A stretch of DNA of 64,000 nucleotides from contig NZ_CP150661.1 in the NCBI RefSeq assembly GCF_038024105.1, positions 3,997,501 through 4,061,500 on the forward strand. The letters are read 5' to 3'. A program made the translations under genes and the position numbers. This stretch comes from Polaribacter butkevichii (GTDB lineage Bacteria > Bacteroidota > Bacteroidia > Flavobacteriales > Flavobacteriaceae). Below, in pieces: positions 18,844-26,158 of the stretch. Positions within the stretch are counted from its first letter, which is position 1. Each line of letters begins with the position of its first letter. The notes beneath the pieces were generated by a model. The model was given only the letters and a program-made list of their open reading frames with translations. It was not told where the DNA came from and ran no database searches.

Positions 18844-19371
18844 TTAATCATATTTTGCACTAAAGTTGTTTTCCCATTTTCCTTGTACTCTTAAAATTTG
18901 TTCTATAACATCTCTAACACATCCTTCTCCACCTTTTTTGTAAGAAATATATTTAGAAACTCCTTGTATTTCTGGAGCAGCATCATTTGGGCAACAAGGC
19001 ATTCCTACCAATTCCATAACAGGGTAATCTGGAATGTCATCTCCCATATACAACACATTTTCTGGTTGTAAATTGTATTTCTCTACTAACTCGTTGTATT
19101 GTTTAATTTTATCGTGAGCACCTAAATAAATATCTTTAATTCCTAAATTAGCTAAACGAGTTCTTACGCCTTCGTTTTTTCCTCCAGAAATTATACAGAC
19201 ATTTAAGCCTTTATCTACGGCAGTTTTTAATGCATAACCATCTTTAATATTCATGTGTCTTACCAATTCTCCGTCAGGCATAATGGTAACCATTCCGTTG
19301 GTAAGTACTCCATCTACATCAAAAATTAAGGTGTTTATTTTGGGTAATAATTGCTTGTAACTAATTTCCAT
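18844..19371 (-). CDS. kdsC: 3-deoxy-D-manno-octulosonate 8-phosphate phosphatase (KdsC type HAD)
   Basis: 175 residues. It removes phosphate from KDO-8-P in the LPS inner-core pathway. HAD motif I LIFDVDGVLTNG, motif II VCIISGGKN, Lys in HDKIKQYNEL, and motif IV VLYMGDDIPDYPVM are all present, with the short cap-less build and length of KdsC tetramers. The C-terminal KGGEGCVRDVIEQIL is the family signature for KdsC/YrbI. Downstream of the DUF2520 gene by about 60 bp, an arrangement common in Flavobacteriia. Confidence 0.93.
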   Translation of the reverse strand: MEISYKQLLPKINTLIFDVDGVLTNGMVTIMPDGELVRHMNIKDGYALKTAVDKGLNVCIISGGKNEGVRTRLANLGIKDIYLGAHDKIKQYNELVEKYNLQPENVLYMGDDIPDYPVMELVGMPCCPNDAAPEIQGVSKYISYKKGGEGCVRDVIEQILRVQGKWENNFSAKYD

Positions 19372-19430
19372 ATTTATATTTTGTAAAACTTCTAGACTAT
19401 TTTAGAAGTATTTTATTTGTTTAAAAAAAA

Positions 19431-20129
19431 TTAATCAATTGAATTTTGAATTGATTTTGTAATAATTTTATATATTTTTTGTTGCTCTTTATTTAACAAA
19501 TCTAAATGATTTTTAATTGTTTTACTGTCTTTTCTAACTGCAGGTCCGGTTTGTGCTTTTTCTGGCGATAAAGATGCAATTTTACTAGCAGTTTCATTAA
19601 TTAAGGGGTGTAAAATTTCGAAAGGAACATGGTGCTCTGTGCAAATATCATTTCCAATTTTATAAAAGTGATTGGTAAAGTTATTTACAAATACTGCGGC
19701 AACATGCAATGCTTTTCTTTGTTCAGAATTTATTTCGTATCTTTTTTTTCCAATAGACTTTGCAACTTTATCAAGTAATTTTTGGTCTTTTTTATTGGTA
19801 GCTTCTAAACAAAAAGGAATCTCGTTAAAATTAACTTCTTTTCCTTTAGAAAAAGTTTGTAGCATGTAAAAAACACCTTTTCTAGTTTGGTTTTTTAATT
19901 CGTTAATAGAGCATCCACCGGAGGTGTGTACCACAAATTTGTTGTTTATTTTTGATGAAACTTCTGCAATAGCATCATCAGAAACGGCAATAATTGTAAG
20001 GTCTGCTTTTGGGATGTTTTTTAATTCTCTAGAACTAATTTGCGTAACTGCAATAGCATCAGTCTTTAAGAAAGCAGTGTGTAAATGTGTAGCAACATTT
20101 CCTTTTCCAACAAGTAGTACAGATATCAT
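19431..20129 (-). CDS. Rossmann-fold DUF2520 domain protein
   Basis: 232 residues. The N-terminal NADP-binding Rossmann motif (SVLLVGKGNVATHLHTAF) is followed by LTIIAVSDDAIAEVSSKI and VVHTSGGCSI. The C-terminal DUF2520 helical domain includes ALHVAAVFVNNFTNHFYKIG and KAQTGPAVRKDSKTI. It resembles ketopantoate/imine reductase-like folds; the reaction is unknown. It is the first gene of the minus-strand kdsC group and is divergent from the PLP enzyme gene across 72 bp. Confidence 0.85.
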   Translation of the reverse strand: MISVLLVGKGNVATHLHTAFLKTDAIAVTQISSRELKNIPKADLTIIAVSDDAIAEVSSKINNKFVVHTSGGCSINELKNQTRKGVFYMLQTFSKGKEVNFNEIPFCLEATNKKDQKLLDKVAKSIGKKRYEINSEQRKALHVAAVFVNNFTNHFYKIGNDICTEHHVPFEILHPLINETASKIASLSPEKAQTGPAVRKDSKTIKNHLDLLNKEQQKIYKIITKSIQNSID

Positions 20130-20201
20130 AAAACGAAGATATTGATTTTTTTAGTGGATTGCACAAGGAATTATTAAATTAGCCATCATAAAACGATAGA
20201 A

Positions 20202-21359
20202 ATGAAAGAATCAAATAAATTTGGAATAAACACTACTTGTGTACATGTTGGCGAAGTTAAGGATGAGCAATTTAAAGGAGCTGTTTCGCCTATTTATACT
20301 GCTACTTCTTATGCTTTTGATGGGGTTGATGTAAAACGTTATCCACGTTATTTTAACACACCAAATCAAGAAATGTTGCACAAAAAGATTGCTGCTTTAG
20401 AAAAAACAGAAGATGCTTTAATTTTTGGTTCTGGAATGGCAGCTATATCCGCAGCATTATTTGCCTTTTTAAAAAAAGGAGATCATGTGGTGATTCAGCA
20501 AGTAATTTATGGAGGTACTTATAATTTTATCGTTTCAGAATTTGATAAATTTGGAATAGAATATTCTTTTACAGAATCTGATAAAGTAGAAGACTTTAAA
20601 CCATTGATTAAGGCAAACACCAAAGTTTTATATATAGAGACGCCTTCTAATCCGTTATTAGGTATTACAGATATGAAAGCAATTGCTGCTTTGGCAAAAG
20701 AAAACGGTATTTTAACAATGATAGATAATACGTTTGCATCACCTATTAATCAAAATCCTATAGATTTTGGAATTGATATTATGTTGCATTCTGCTACTAA
20801 ATATATGGGTGGTCATTCTGATATTTCTGCCGGTGCCATTGCAGCAACCACAGAACATATTGAGAAAATTTGGAAAACAGCTATCAATTTTGGTGGTAAT
20901 TTAAGTGATCAAACGGTTTGGTTGTTAGAAAGAAGTTTAAAAACACTGAATTTACGTGTAAAAGAGCAAACTAAAAATGCACAAAAAATGGCTGAGTTTT
21001 TAGAAAATAACGCAGATATTGATAGGGTTTATTATCCAGGATTAAAAAGTCATCCGCAATATGAATTGGCAAAAAAACAAATGAAAGGTTTTGGAGCAAT
21101 GATGTCTTTTGAGTTATCAGAAGGAATTGATGCTATGAAATTTCAAAATTATTTACAATTGATAAAACCTTCTATGAGTTTAGCTGGTTTAGAAAGTACA
21201 ACTGTAAGTCCGGTACAAACAACACACGCTTTATTAAGTGAAGAAGAACGTTTGGCAAGAGGAATTAAAGATGGTTTAATTCGTTTTTCTGTAGGTATAG
21301 AAGAAGCAGAAGATTTAATTAAAGATATTTTACAAGCAATAAAAAAAGCAAAGAGTTAA
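20202..21359 (+). CDS. Trans-sulfuration family PLP enzyme (cystathionine gamma-synthase / methionine gamma-lyase type)
   Basis: 385 residues, fold-type I PLP enzyme of the Cys/Met metabolism family. Visible marks: IFGSGMAAISAAL, YIETPSNPLLGITDM, TMIDNTFASPINQNPIDFGI (PLP Asp), and the Schiff-base Lys in MLHSATKYMGGHSDISAGAI. SLAGLESTTVSPVQTTHALL is the C-terminal substrate-binding part. The family covers cystathionine gamma-synthase, cystathionine gamma-lyase, methionine gamma-lyase and O-acetylhomoserine sulfhydrylase; residues do not let me choose. It ends in a terminator that overlaps its stop. Confidence 0.88.
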   Translation: MKESNKFGINTTCVHVGEVKDEQFKGAVSPIYTATSYAFDGVDVKRYPRYFNTPNQEMLHKKIAALEKTEDALIFGSGMAAISAALFAFLKKGDHVVIQQVIYGGTYNFIVSEFDKFGIEYSFTESDKVEDFKPLIKANTKVLYIETPSNPLLGITDMKAIAALAKENGILTMIDNTFASPINQNPIDFGIDIMLHSATKYMGGHSDISAGAIAATTEHIEKIWKTAINFGGNLSDQTVWLLERSLKTLNLRVKEQTKNAQKMAEFLENNADIDRVYYPGLKSHPQYELAKKQMKGFGAMMSFELSEGIDAMKFQNYLQLIKPSMSLAGLESTTVSPVQTTHALLSEEERLARGIKDGLIRFSVGIEEAEDLIKDILQAIKKAKS

Positions 21360-21373
21360 AACTCTTTGCTTTT
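21344..21373. terminator. Bidirectional terminator
   Basis: AAAAGCAAAGAGTT (21344-21357) and its exact complement (21360-21373), overlapping the PLP-enzyme stop codon and facing the convergent pckA gene. Confidence 0.88.
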
Positions 21374-21396
21374 ATATAGTAAAAATTATAAAAATT

Positions 21397-23007
21397 CTAC
21401 ATGTGATCTAATTGGTGGTGTTCGTCAATTAATGGACCACCTTCAATAATGTGTTCTGATGCTTCGTTAGCAAATTTTTCGAAGTTTAAGTGGAAGAAAT
21501 GTGCTAAGTGAATTGCTTTACTAATGTATGCACTTTTGTTTACCCAAGTATTCATTGGGTTTAACATTTCTGTAGGAACATTAGGACAATATTTTGGCAT
21601 AAATAATCCGAAAATAGGGTGTTGTTCAAATTCGATATTATCTAAACTTCCTTTTAAGATTTCTCCAATCATTGCTCTTGTATATTTTAATTTTATACGA
21701 GAACCAGTTCCGTAAGGACCTCCAGACCAACCTGTGTTAATCAACCAAACATTTACACCTGCTTCAGTCATTTTTGTACTTAACATTTCAGCATATTTTG
21801 TTGGGTGTAATGGCATAAAAGGTTCACCAAAACAAGCAGAGAAAGATGGTACAGGCTCTGTAATTCCTGCTTCTGTTCCTGCTACTTTTGCAGTATAACC
21901 AGAGATAAAGTGGTATGCAGCTTGTCCAGGAGTTAATTTAGAAACTGGAGGCAAAACACCAAAAGCATCTGCAGTTAAAAAGAAAATGTTTTTAGGGTTG
22001 TTTGCGTATGATGGTACTGCAATATTATCGATGTTATAAATTGGGTAACTTACACGTGTGTTTTGTGTAATAGAACCATCCATGTAATCTACTTCTCCAT
22101 CTTCTTTAAATACTACATTTTCTAATAAAGCACCTGGCTTAATAGCTCTAAAAATATCTGGTTCTTTTTCTTCTGATAAGTCGATAACTTTAGCATAACA
22201 ACCACCTTCAAAATTAAAGATATTGTTTTCTTTAGTCCAACCATGTTCATCATCACCAATTAATTTTCTTGAAGGGTCTGCAGATAAAGTTGTTTTTCCT
22301 GTTCCAGATAATCCGAAGAAAATTGCTGTATCTCCATCTTCACCAACATTTGCAGAACAGTGCATTGGTAAAACATCTTTTTCTACTGGTAAAATTAAAT
22401 TTAATGCAGAAAATATACCTTTTTTAATTTCTCCTGTATAACCAGAACCACCAATTAAAGCAATTTTATCTGTAAAGTTAATGATAGAGAAATTTCCTTG
22501 ACGGATTCCGTATGCTTTTGGGTCATCACAAATATAACCAGGAGCACATAATACTAACCAGTCTTCATCAAAGTTAGCTAACTCTTCGTCAGAAGGTCTT
22601 AAGAACATATTGTAAACAAAAGAAATAGACCATGGGTATTCTGCTACGGTTCTAATATTTGTTCTGTAAGTTGGGTCTGCACATACATAACCATCTTTAG
22701 CGTATATTTCTTTATTAGATAAATAATCTGTAACGTTCTTTTTTAATTTATCGAAATTTTCTTGAGAAACAGGTTTGTTGGTTTTTCCCCACCAAACTTT
22801 GTCTGCTGTATAATCATCTTTTACTATAAATCTATCTTGAGGAGATCTACCTGTAAATTTACCAGTGTTTACAGCTAAAGTTCCATTTTTGGTTTCTCTA
22901 CCCATACCTTTTTCAATAGTAATTTTTTGAAGTTCTTCAGTAGGTAAGTTCCAATTTACTGTTACGTTTTTTAATCCGTAAGTTTCCATGTTTCTGTTGG
23001 TTGCCAT
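21397..23007 (-). CDS. pckA: Phosphoenolpyruvate carboxykinase (ATP)
   Basis: 536 residues. It converts oxaloacetate and ATP to PEP and CO2, the entry to gluconeogenesis. Visible: FTGRSPQDRFIVKDD (substrate binding), FGLSGTGKTTLSADP (P-loop), LIGDDEHGW (kinase-2 with metal Asp), the FEGGCYAKVIDLSEE segment, and INTGWSGGPYGTGSRIKLKYT (adenine and phosphate contacts). The length is typical of ATP-type enzymes. Monocistronic. Upstream there is a 16-bp palindrome at a distance that would suit a CRP/FNR-type activator. Confidence 0.96.
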   Translation of the reverse strand: MATNRNMETYGLKNVTVNWNLPTEELQKITIEKGMGRETKNGTLAVNTGKFTGRSPQDRFIVKDDYTADKVWWGKTNKPVSQENFDKLKKNVTDYLSNKEIYAKDGYVCADPTYRTNIRTVAEYPWSISFVYNMFLRPSDEELANFDEDWLVLCAPGYICDDPKAYGIRQGNFSIINFTDKIALIGGSGYTGEIKKGIFSALNLILPVEKDVLPMHCSANVGEDGDTAIFFGLSGTGKTTLSADPSRKLIGDDEHGWTKENNIFNFEGGCYAKVIDLSEEKEPDIFRAIKPGALLENVVFKEDGEVDYMDGSITQNTRVSYPIYNIDNIAVPSYANNPKNIFFLTADAFGVLPPVSKLTPGQAAYHFISGYTAKVAGTEAGITEPVPSFSACFGEPFMPLHPTKYAEMLSTKMTEAGVNVWLINTGWSGGPYGTGSRIKLKYTRAMIGEILKGSLDNIEFEQHPIFGLFMPKYCPNVPTEMLNPMNTWVNKSAYISKAIHLAHFFHLNFEKFANEASEHIIEGGPLIDEHHQLDHM

Positions 23008-23116
23008 AATTTAATTTTATAGTTATTAATTAATGTTTATTACAATTGCCATCTGATTGGCTTTTATATTATTGTTTTTTGATATTGTAAAATTACTCAC
23101 ATTATAAAGTTTGTTT

Positions 23117-23132
23117 TATGACATATATCATA
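23117..23132. promoter_or_regulatory. Palindromic operator candidate upstream of pckA
   Basis: TATGACATATATCATA has inverted arms TATGA/TCATA with a 6-nt spacer, a CRP/FNR-like shape. Its centre lies about 41 bp upstream of the start implied by the weak pckA -7 box. Confidence 0.4.
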
Positions 23133-23204
23133 CCGGTACCATACAGTTAATTTTTATGATAATCCTAACAAAAAGAAGTCAATATTATATAAAATTAAAT
23201 ACGA

Positions 23205-23236
23205 AAACGTAATAGAAATAATTTCTTATTACGTTT
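23205..23236. other. Hairpin in the pckA-bshB1 intergenic region
   Basis: AAACGTAATA (23205-23214) pairs exactly with TATTACGTTT (23227-23236), and the intervening GAAATAATTTCT is itself nearly palindromic. It lies between divergent genes, so it is not a normal terminator. Confidence 0.5.
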
Positions 23237-23392
23237 CTTTAAAAAATGATTATTTTTGATGATTCATTTTCTTGTTTTATTGTAGAATAATTAATAAAAT
23301 GATGAATTTGTTGTCTATTTTAAGGACATTAGATTGGTTTTTATAATAAAAACTGATAAAACATTAATATATCTTAAATAAGTACATTATAT

Positions 23393-24109
23393 ATGAAACT
23401 AGATATTTTGGCTTTTGGAGCCCATCCAGATGATGTGGAATTGGGTTGTGGAGCAACAATTGCAAAGGAAATTTCTTTGGGAAAAAAGGTAGGAATCGTA
23501 GATCTTACAAGAGGAGAATTGGGGACTAGAGGATCTGCTGATTTACGAGATATTGAAGCCGCTAATTCTGCTAAAATTTTAGGGGTTTCTGTGCGTGAAA
23601 ACCTTCGTTTTTCTGATGGTTTTTTTGTAAACGATAAAGAACATCAATTAGAAGTTATTAAAATGATACGAAAGTACCAACCAGAAATTGTGTTGTGTAA
23701 TGCTGTTGATGATCGTCATATAGATCATCCAAAAGGAAGCCGTTTGGTTTCTGATGCGTGTTTTTTAAGTGGGTTGTTAAAGATTGAAACAACAATAGAA
23801 GGGGAGTTGCAAGAAAAGTGGCGACCAAAGTTGGTATATCATTATATACAATGGAAAAATTTAGAACCAGATTTTGTAATTGATGTTACCGGTTTTATGG
23901 ATCTTAAAAAGAAATCTGTATTAGCATACACTTCTCAGTTCTATGATCCAACCAGTAATGAGCCAGAAACACCTATTACGAGTAAGAATTTTACAGACAG
24001 TGTAGATTATAGAGCAAAAGATTTAGGAAGACTGATTGGAGTAGATTTTGCAGAAGGCTTTATTTCAGAACGTTACGTTGCTGTTGAAAATTTAAGTAAA
24101 TTAATTTGA
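23393..24109 (+). CDS. bshB1: Bacillithiol biosynthesis deacetylase BshB1
   Basis: 238 residues, LmbE/PIG-L zinc deacetylase that removes the acetyl group from N-acetylglucosaminyl-malate in bacillithiol synthesis. The zinc motif AHPDDVELGCGATIA is complete, with TRGELGTRGSADLRDIEA and the second zinc His in DDRHIDHPKGS. MKLDILAFGAHPDDVE is the characteristic BshB1 start. LMHYIQ-like VYHYIQWKNLEPDFVIDVTG also fits. Its presence predicts bacillithiol in this organism. tRNA-His follows 54 bp downstream. Confidence 0.93.
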   Translation: MKLDILAFGAHPDDVELGCGATIAKEISLGKKVGIVDLTRGELGTRGSADLRDIEAANSAKILGVSVRENLRFSDGFFVNDKEHQLEVIKMIRKYQPEIVLCNAVDDRHIDHPKGSRLVSDACFLSGLLKIETTIEGELQEKWRPKLVYHYIQWKNLEPDFVIDVTGFMDLKKKSVLAYTSQFYDPTSNEPETPITSKNFTDSVDYRAKDLGRLIGVDFAEGFISERYVAVENLSKLI

Positions 24110-24140
24110 TATTTTATTTTTTAGAAACAGAAAAAGTTTT

Positions 24141-24148
24141 TATATTTG
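24141..24148 (+). promoter_or_regulatory. Promoter -7 element of tRNA-His
   Basis: TATATTTG matches TAnnTTTG and ends 15 bp before the mature tRNA 5' end. Confidence 0.6.
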
Positions 24149-24163
24149 CAGCCGCAATTATAT

Positions 24164-24238
24164 GGTGGTTGTAGCTCAGTTGGTTAGAGTATCGGTTTGT
24201 GGTACCGAGTGTCGCGGGTTCGAGTCCCGTCTTCCACC
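24164..24238 (+). tRNA. tRNA-His (anticodon GTG)
   Basis: Cloverleaf with anticodon GTG in the loop TTGTGGT, closed by the perfect stem TCGGT/ACCGA; D-arm TAGCTCAGTTGGTTAGAG; T-arm GCGGG-TTCGAGT-CCCGT. The extra 5' G (G-1) opposite C73 is typical of tRNA-His. The acceptor stem is GGTGGTTG on the 5' side and CTTCCACC on the 3' side, so positions 5-68 and 6-67 are U-U mismatches. CCA is not fully encoded (CA follows). Confidence 0.93.
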
Positions 24239-24247
24239 CAAAAAAAC

Positions 24248-24277
24248 AAAGCTTCTTAGAAATAAGAAGCTTTTTTT
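24248..24277 (+). terminator. Terminator downstream of tRNA-His
   Basis: AAAGCTTCTTA (24248-24258), loop GAAA, complement (24263-24273), then a T-run. Confidence 0.9.
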
Positions 24278-24333
24278 GTACCCAAACTTTTCTTCTGAGT
24301 TTAATACAGAATTGTGTTTTAATTTTAGAATAT

Positions 24334-24369
24334 AAAAAAAACCATCTTAAAAATTAATTTTAGATGGTT
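24334..24369 (-). terminator. Probable terminator for the LytTR operon
   Basis: Inverted repeat ACCATCT (24341-24347) and AGATGGT (24361-24367) with an A-run to the left, which is the T-run on the minus strand. It lies about 190 bp past the regulator stop. The stretch between (24370-24558) shows no gene. Confidence 0.6.
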
Positions 24370-24558
24370 TTATCATTACTTATAAATTCCCCAACTTATA
24401 AATGTATATGTCTTTTAAGACACTTCAAAGATATGACTTTAATGACCTTTAATTTTTTAATTTCGATTAATTGTATTGTTTTGGTCGGTGAGTGGTGTAA
24501 AACTATTGTTAAAGTGAGTTAAAGGGAGGCTTCTATTTTTTTAAGTTCTTGCAAGTAG

Positions 24559-25308
24559 TTAAAAACAATTTAAAACTTCTAAAACCTCGTTTCTTTTTCT
24601 AACAGATACAGGTATGTTAGAAGCGTCGGTAAGTACAAGGTATCCACCGTCAGATTTTATAAACTCCTTAATATAAGTGGTGTTTACTAAGTGGCTTTGG
24701 TGTACTCTTAAAAAACCAACTTCTTTTAACATATCTGCATAGTGTTTCAGTGTTTTAGAAACTAATATTTTAGATTTATCTTTAAAAAAGAAGGTAGTGT
24801 AGTTGTTGTCAGATTTACAGTGAATGATATCTTCAATATTTACTACAATTATTTTTTCTGAAGTATGTAAAGAAATTTTACTCGGTTTATTATTTGGAGA
24901 TGTTACTGCTTCTTGTAAAACATTTAGCTGTTGTTTGTCTGGCTGAATTTGATTTTGTGCTTTTTCTATAGAAATAGCTAAATCTTCGTCGGAATAGGGT
25001 TTTAATATATAATCGATTGCGGCAAACTTAAAGGCTTTTATGGCAAAAGCGTCACTTGCGGTTACAAAGATGATTTTGGATTTTAGATCAGGAAAAATCT
25101 CTAGAATATCAAATCCAGTTCCATCGCCTAGCATAATATCTAAAAATAAGATATCTGGTTGTTGTTTGCGTAGCAATTTAGCAGCTTCTACAACAGAGGT
25201 TGCTTTTCCTATAATTTTAATTTCTGTATGGTTATTAGTAATATCATTTGCCAACATGTCTAAAGCTACTGGCATGTCATCAACTAAAATAGCGGTTAAT
25301 TCTTTCAT
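24559..25308 (-). CDS. LytTR-family response regulator
   Basis: About 249 residues from the ATG at 25308 (MKELTAILVDDMPVALDMLA). A longer frame would overlap the upstream gene. The receiver domain has acidic DD at 10-11, phospho-acceptor Asp57 (DILFLDIMLGDG), Thr/Lys in IIFVTA and YILKPYSDEDL. The C-terminal LytTR DNA-binding domain has KIIVVNIEDIIHCKSDNNYT, HYADMLKEVGFLRVHQSHLV and TDASNIPVSVRKRNEVLEVL. It is the last gene of the operon with the metallophosphoesterase and the LytS-type kinase. LytTR proteins bind pairs of direct repeats; a candidate pair is at 29418-29450. Confidence 0.93.
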   Translation of the reverse strand: MKELTAILVDDMPVALDMLANDITNNHTEIKIIGKATSVVEAAKLLRKQQPDILFLDIMLGDGTGFDILEIFPDLKSKIIFVTASDAFAIKAFKFAAIDYILKPYSDEDLAISIEKAQNQIQPDKQQLNVLQEAVTSPNNKPSKISLHTSEKIIVVNIEDIIHCKSDNNYTTFFFKDKSKILVSKTLKHYADMLKEVGFLRVHQSHLVNTTYIKEFIKSDGGYLVLTDASNIPVSVRKRNEVLEVLNCF

Positions 25309-25309
25309 A

Positions 25310-26155
25310 TTATACTTCTTCAACGAGTTCAAATAATGTAATTTCTGGTCTCACATTTAATCGTACTTGGTACAAATTACCAAGTGCTCTATTAATATAT
25401 AAAGTTCTACCATCATACAAATCAAATTCTCCGGCAGCGTATCTTTTGTTTTTTACAGGAAGAATAGGAGGGTTTAAAAACGGAGGTTTTACTTGTCCGC
25501 CATGTGTATGTCCAGATAAAATCCAACCTTTATAATTATTCCAAACATTTAAATCGCAAACATCAGGGTTGTGGCATAATACTACGTTAGCTTTTTTAGC
25601 ATCGTATTTGTTCATTATTTTTACGGGGTTAAAATTAGAACTCCAATAATCATCAATACCTAGTATATTTAGCCCACTAAAACTAACTTCTTGGTTTCTT
25701 AAAATGGTAATGTTTTTTTTATCTAAAATGTTAGAAATTCTATCGGCAACATCTGGTTCTAACCAATTAACACCGTAATCATGATTGCCTAACACGCCTG
25801 CAGTTCCTAACTTACCGTTTACCGCATATTTAAAAACTTTTTCTAATTGATCAAACTGTTCTGGAGTTTCATAAGAAACAAAATCTCCTGTGTACACAAC
25901 AAAATCGGGGTTGTAAAGACGTGCTTTTTTAAAAGAATCGATAATGTAATTATAATCAAACTTATTCCCCACATGAATGTCACTAATTTGCATTAATGTT
26001 TTGCCAATTAGGTTTTTAGGTAGGTTTTTAATAGGCATTTTTACGTTTACAAATTCTAACCAAAAAGGTTCTACCTGCCAAGAGTAAAGACCTCCAATAG
26101 CAGTGGCTCCTATTCCTGTAAGTAAAGTGTTTTTTATAAATTTTCGTCTTTCCAT
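25310..26155 (-). CDS. Calcineurin-like metallophosphoesterase, membrane/periplasmic
   Basis: 281 residues. All five metallophosphoesterase blocks are present: QISDIHVGNKF, VVYTGDFVSYE, GVLGNHDYG, NVVLCHNPDV and ILSGHTHGGQVKPP. The N-terminus MERRKFIKNTLLTGIGATAI has a twin-Arg-like RRKFIK ahead of a hydrophobic stretch, so export or membrane anchoring is likely (YkuE/YpbG-like family). Substrates of this group are often lipids or lipid precursors, unknown here. It lies 3 bp after the kinase gene and 1 bp before the regulator start, so it sits inside a two-component operon. Confidence 0.88.
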   Translation of the reverse strand: MERRKFIKNTLLTGIGATAIGGLYSWQVEPFWLEFVNVKMPIKNLPKNLIGKTLMQISDIHVGNKFDYNYIIDSFKKARLYNPDFVVYTGDFVSYETPEQFDQLEKVFKYAVNGKLGTAGVLGNHDYGVNWLEPDVADRISNILDKKNITILRNQEVSFSGLNILGIDDYWSSNFNPVKIMNKYDAKKANVVLCHNPDVCDLNVWNNYKGWILSGHTHGGQVKPPFLNPPILPVKNKRYAAGEFDLYDGRTLYINRALGNLYQVRLNVRPEITLFELVEEV

Positions 26156-26158
26156 TTT

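Larger units (their letters stand above)
23008..23392. other. Divergent regulatory interval between pckA and bshB1
   Basis: 385 bases without a gene. It holds a palindromic operator candidate (23117-23132), a weak -7 box for pckA on the minus strand (23088-23095, TAATTTTA) and a strong hairpin (23205-23236). Confidence 0.55.
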
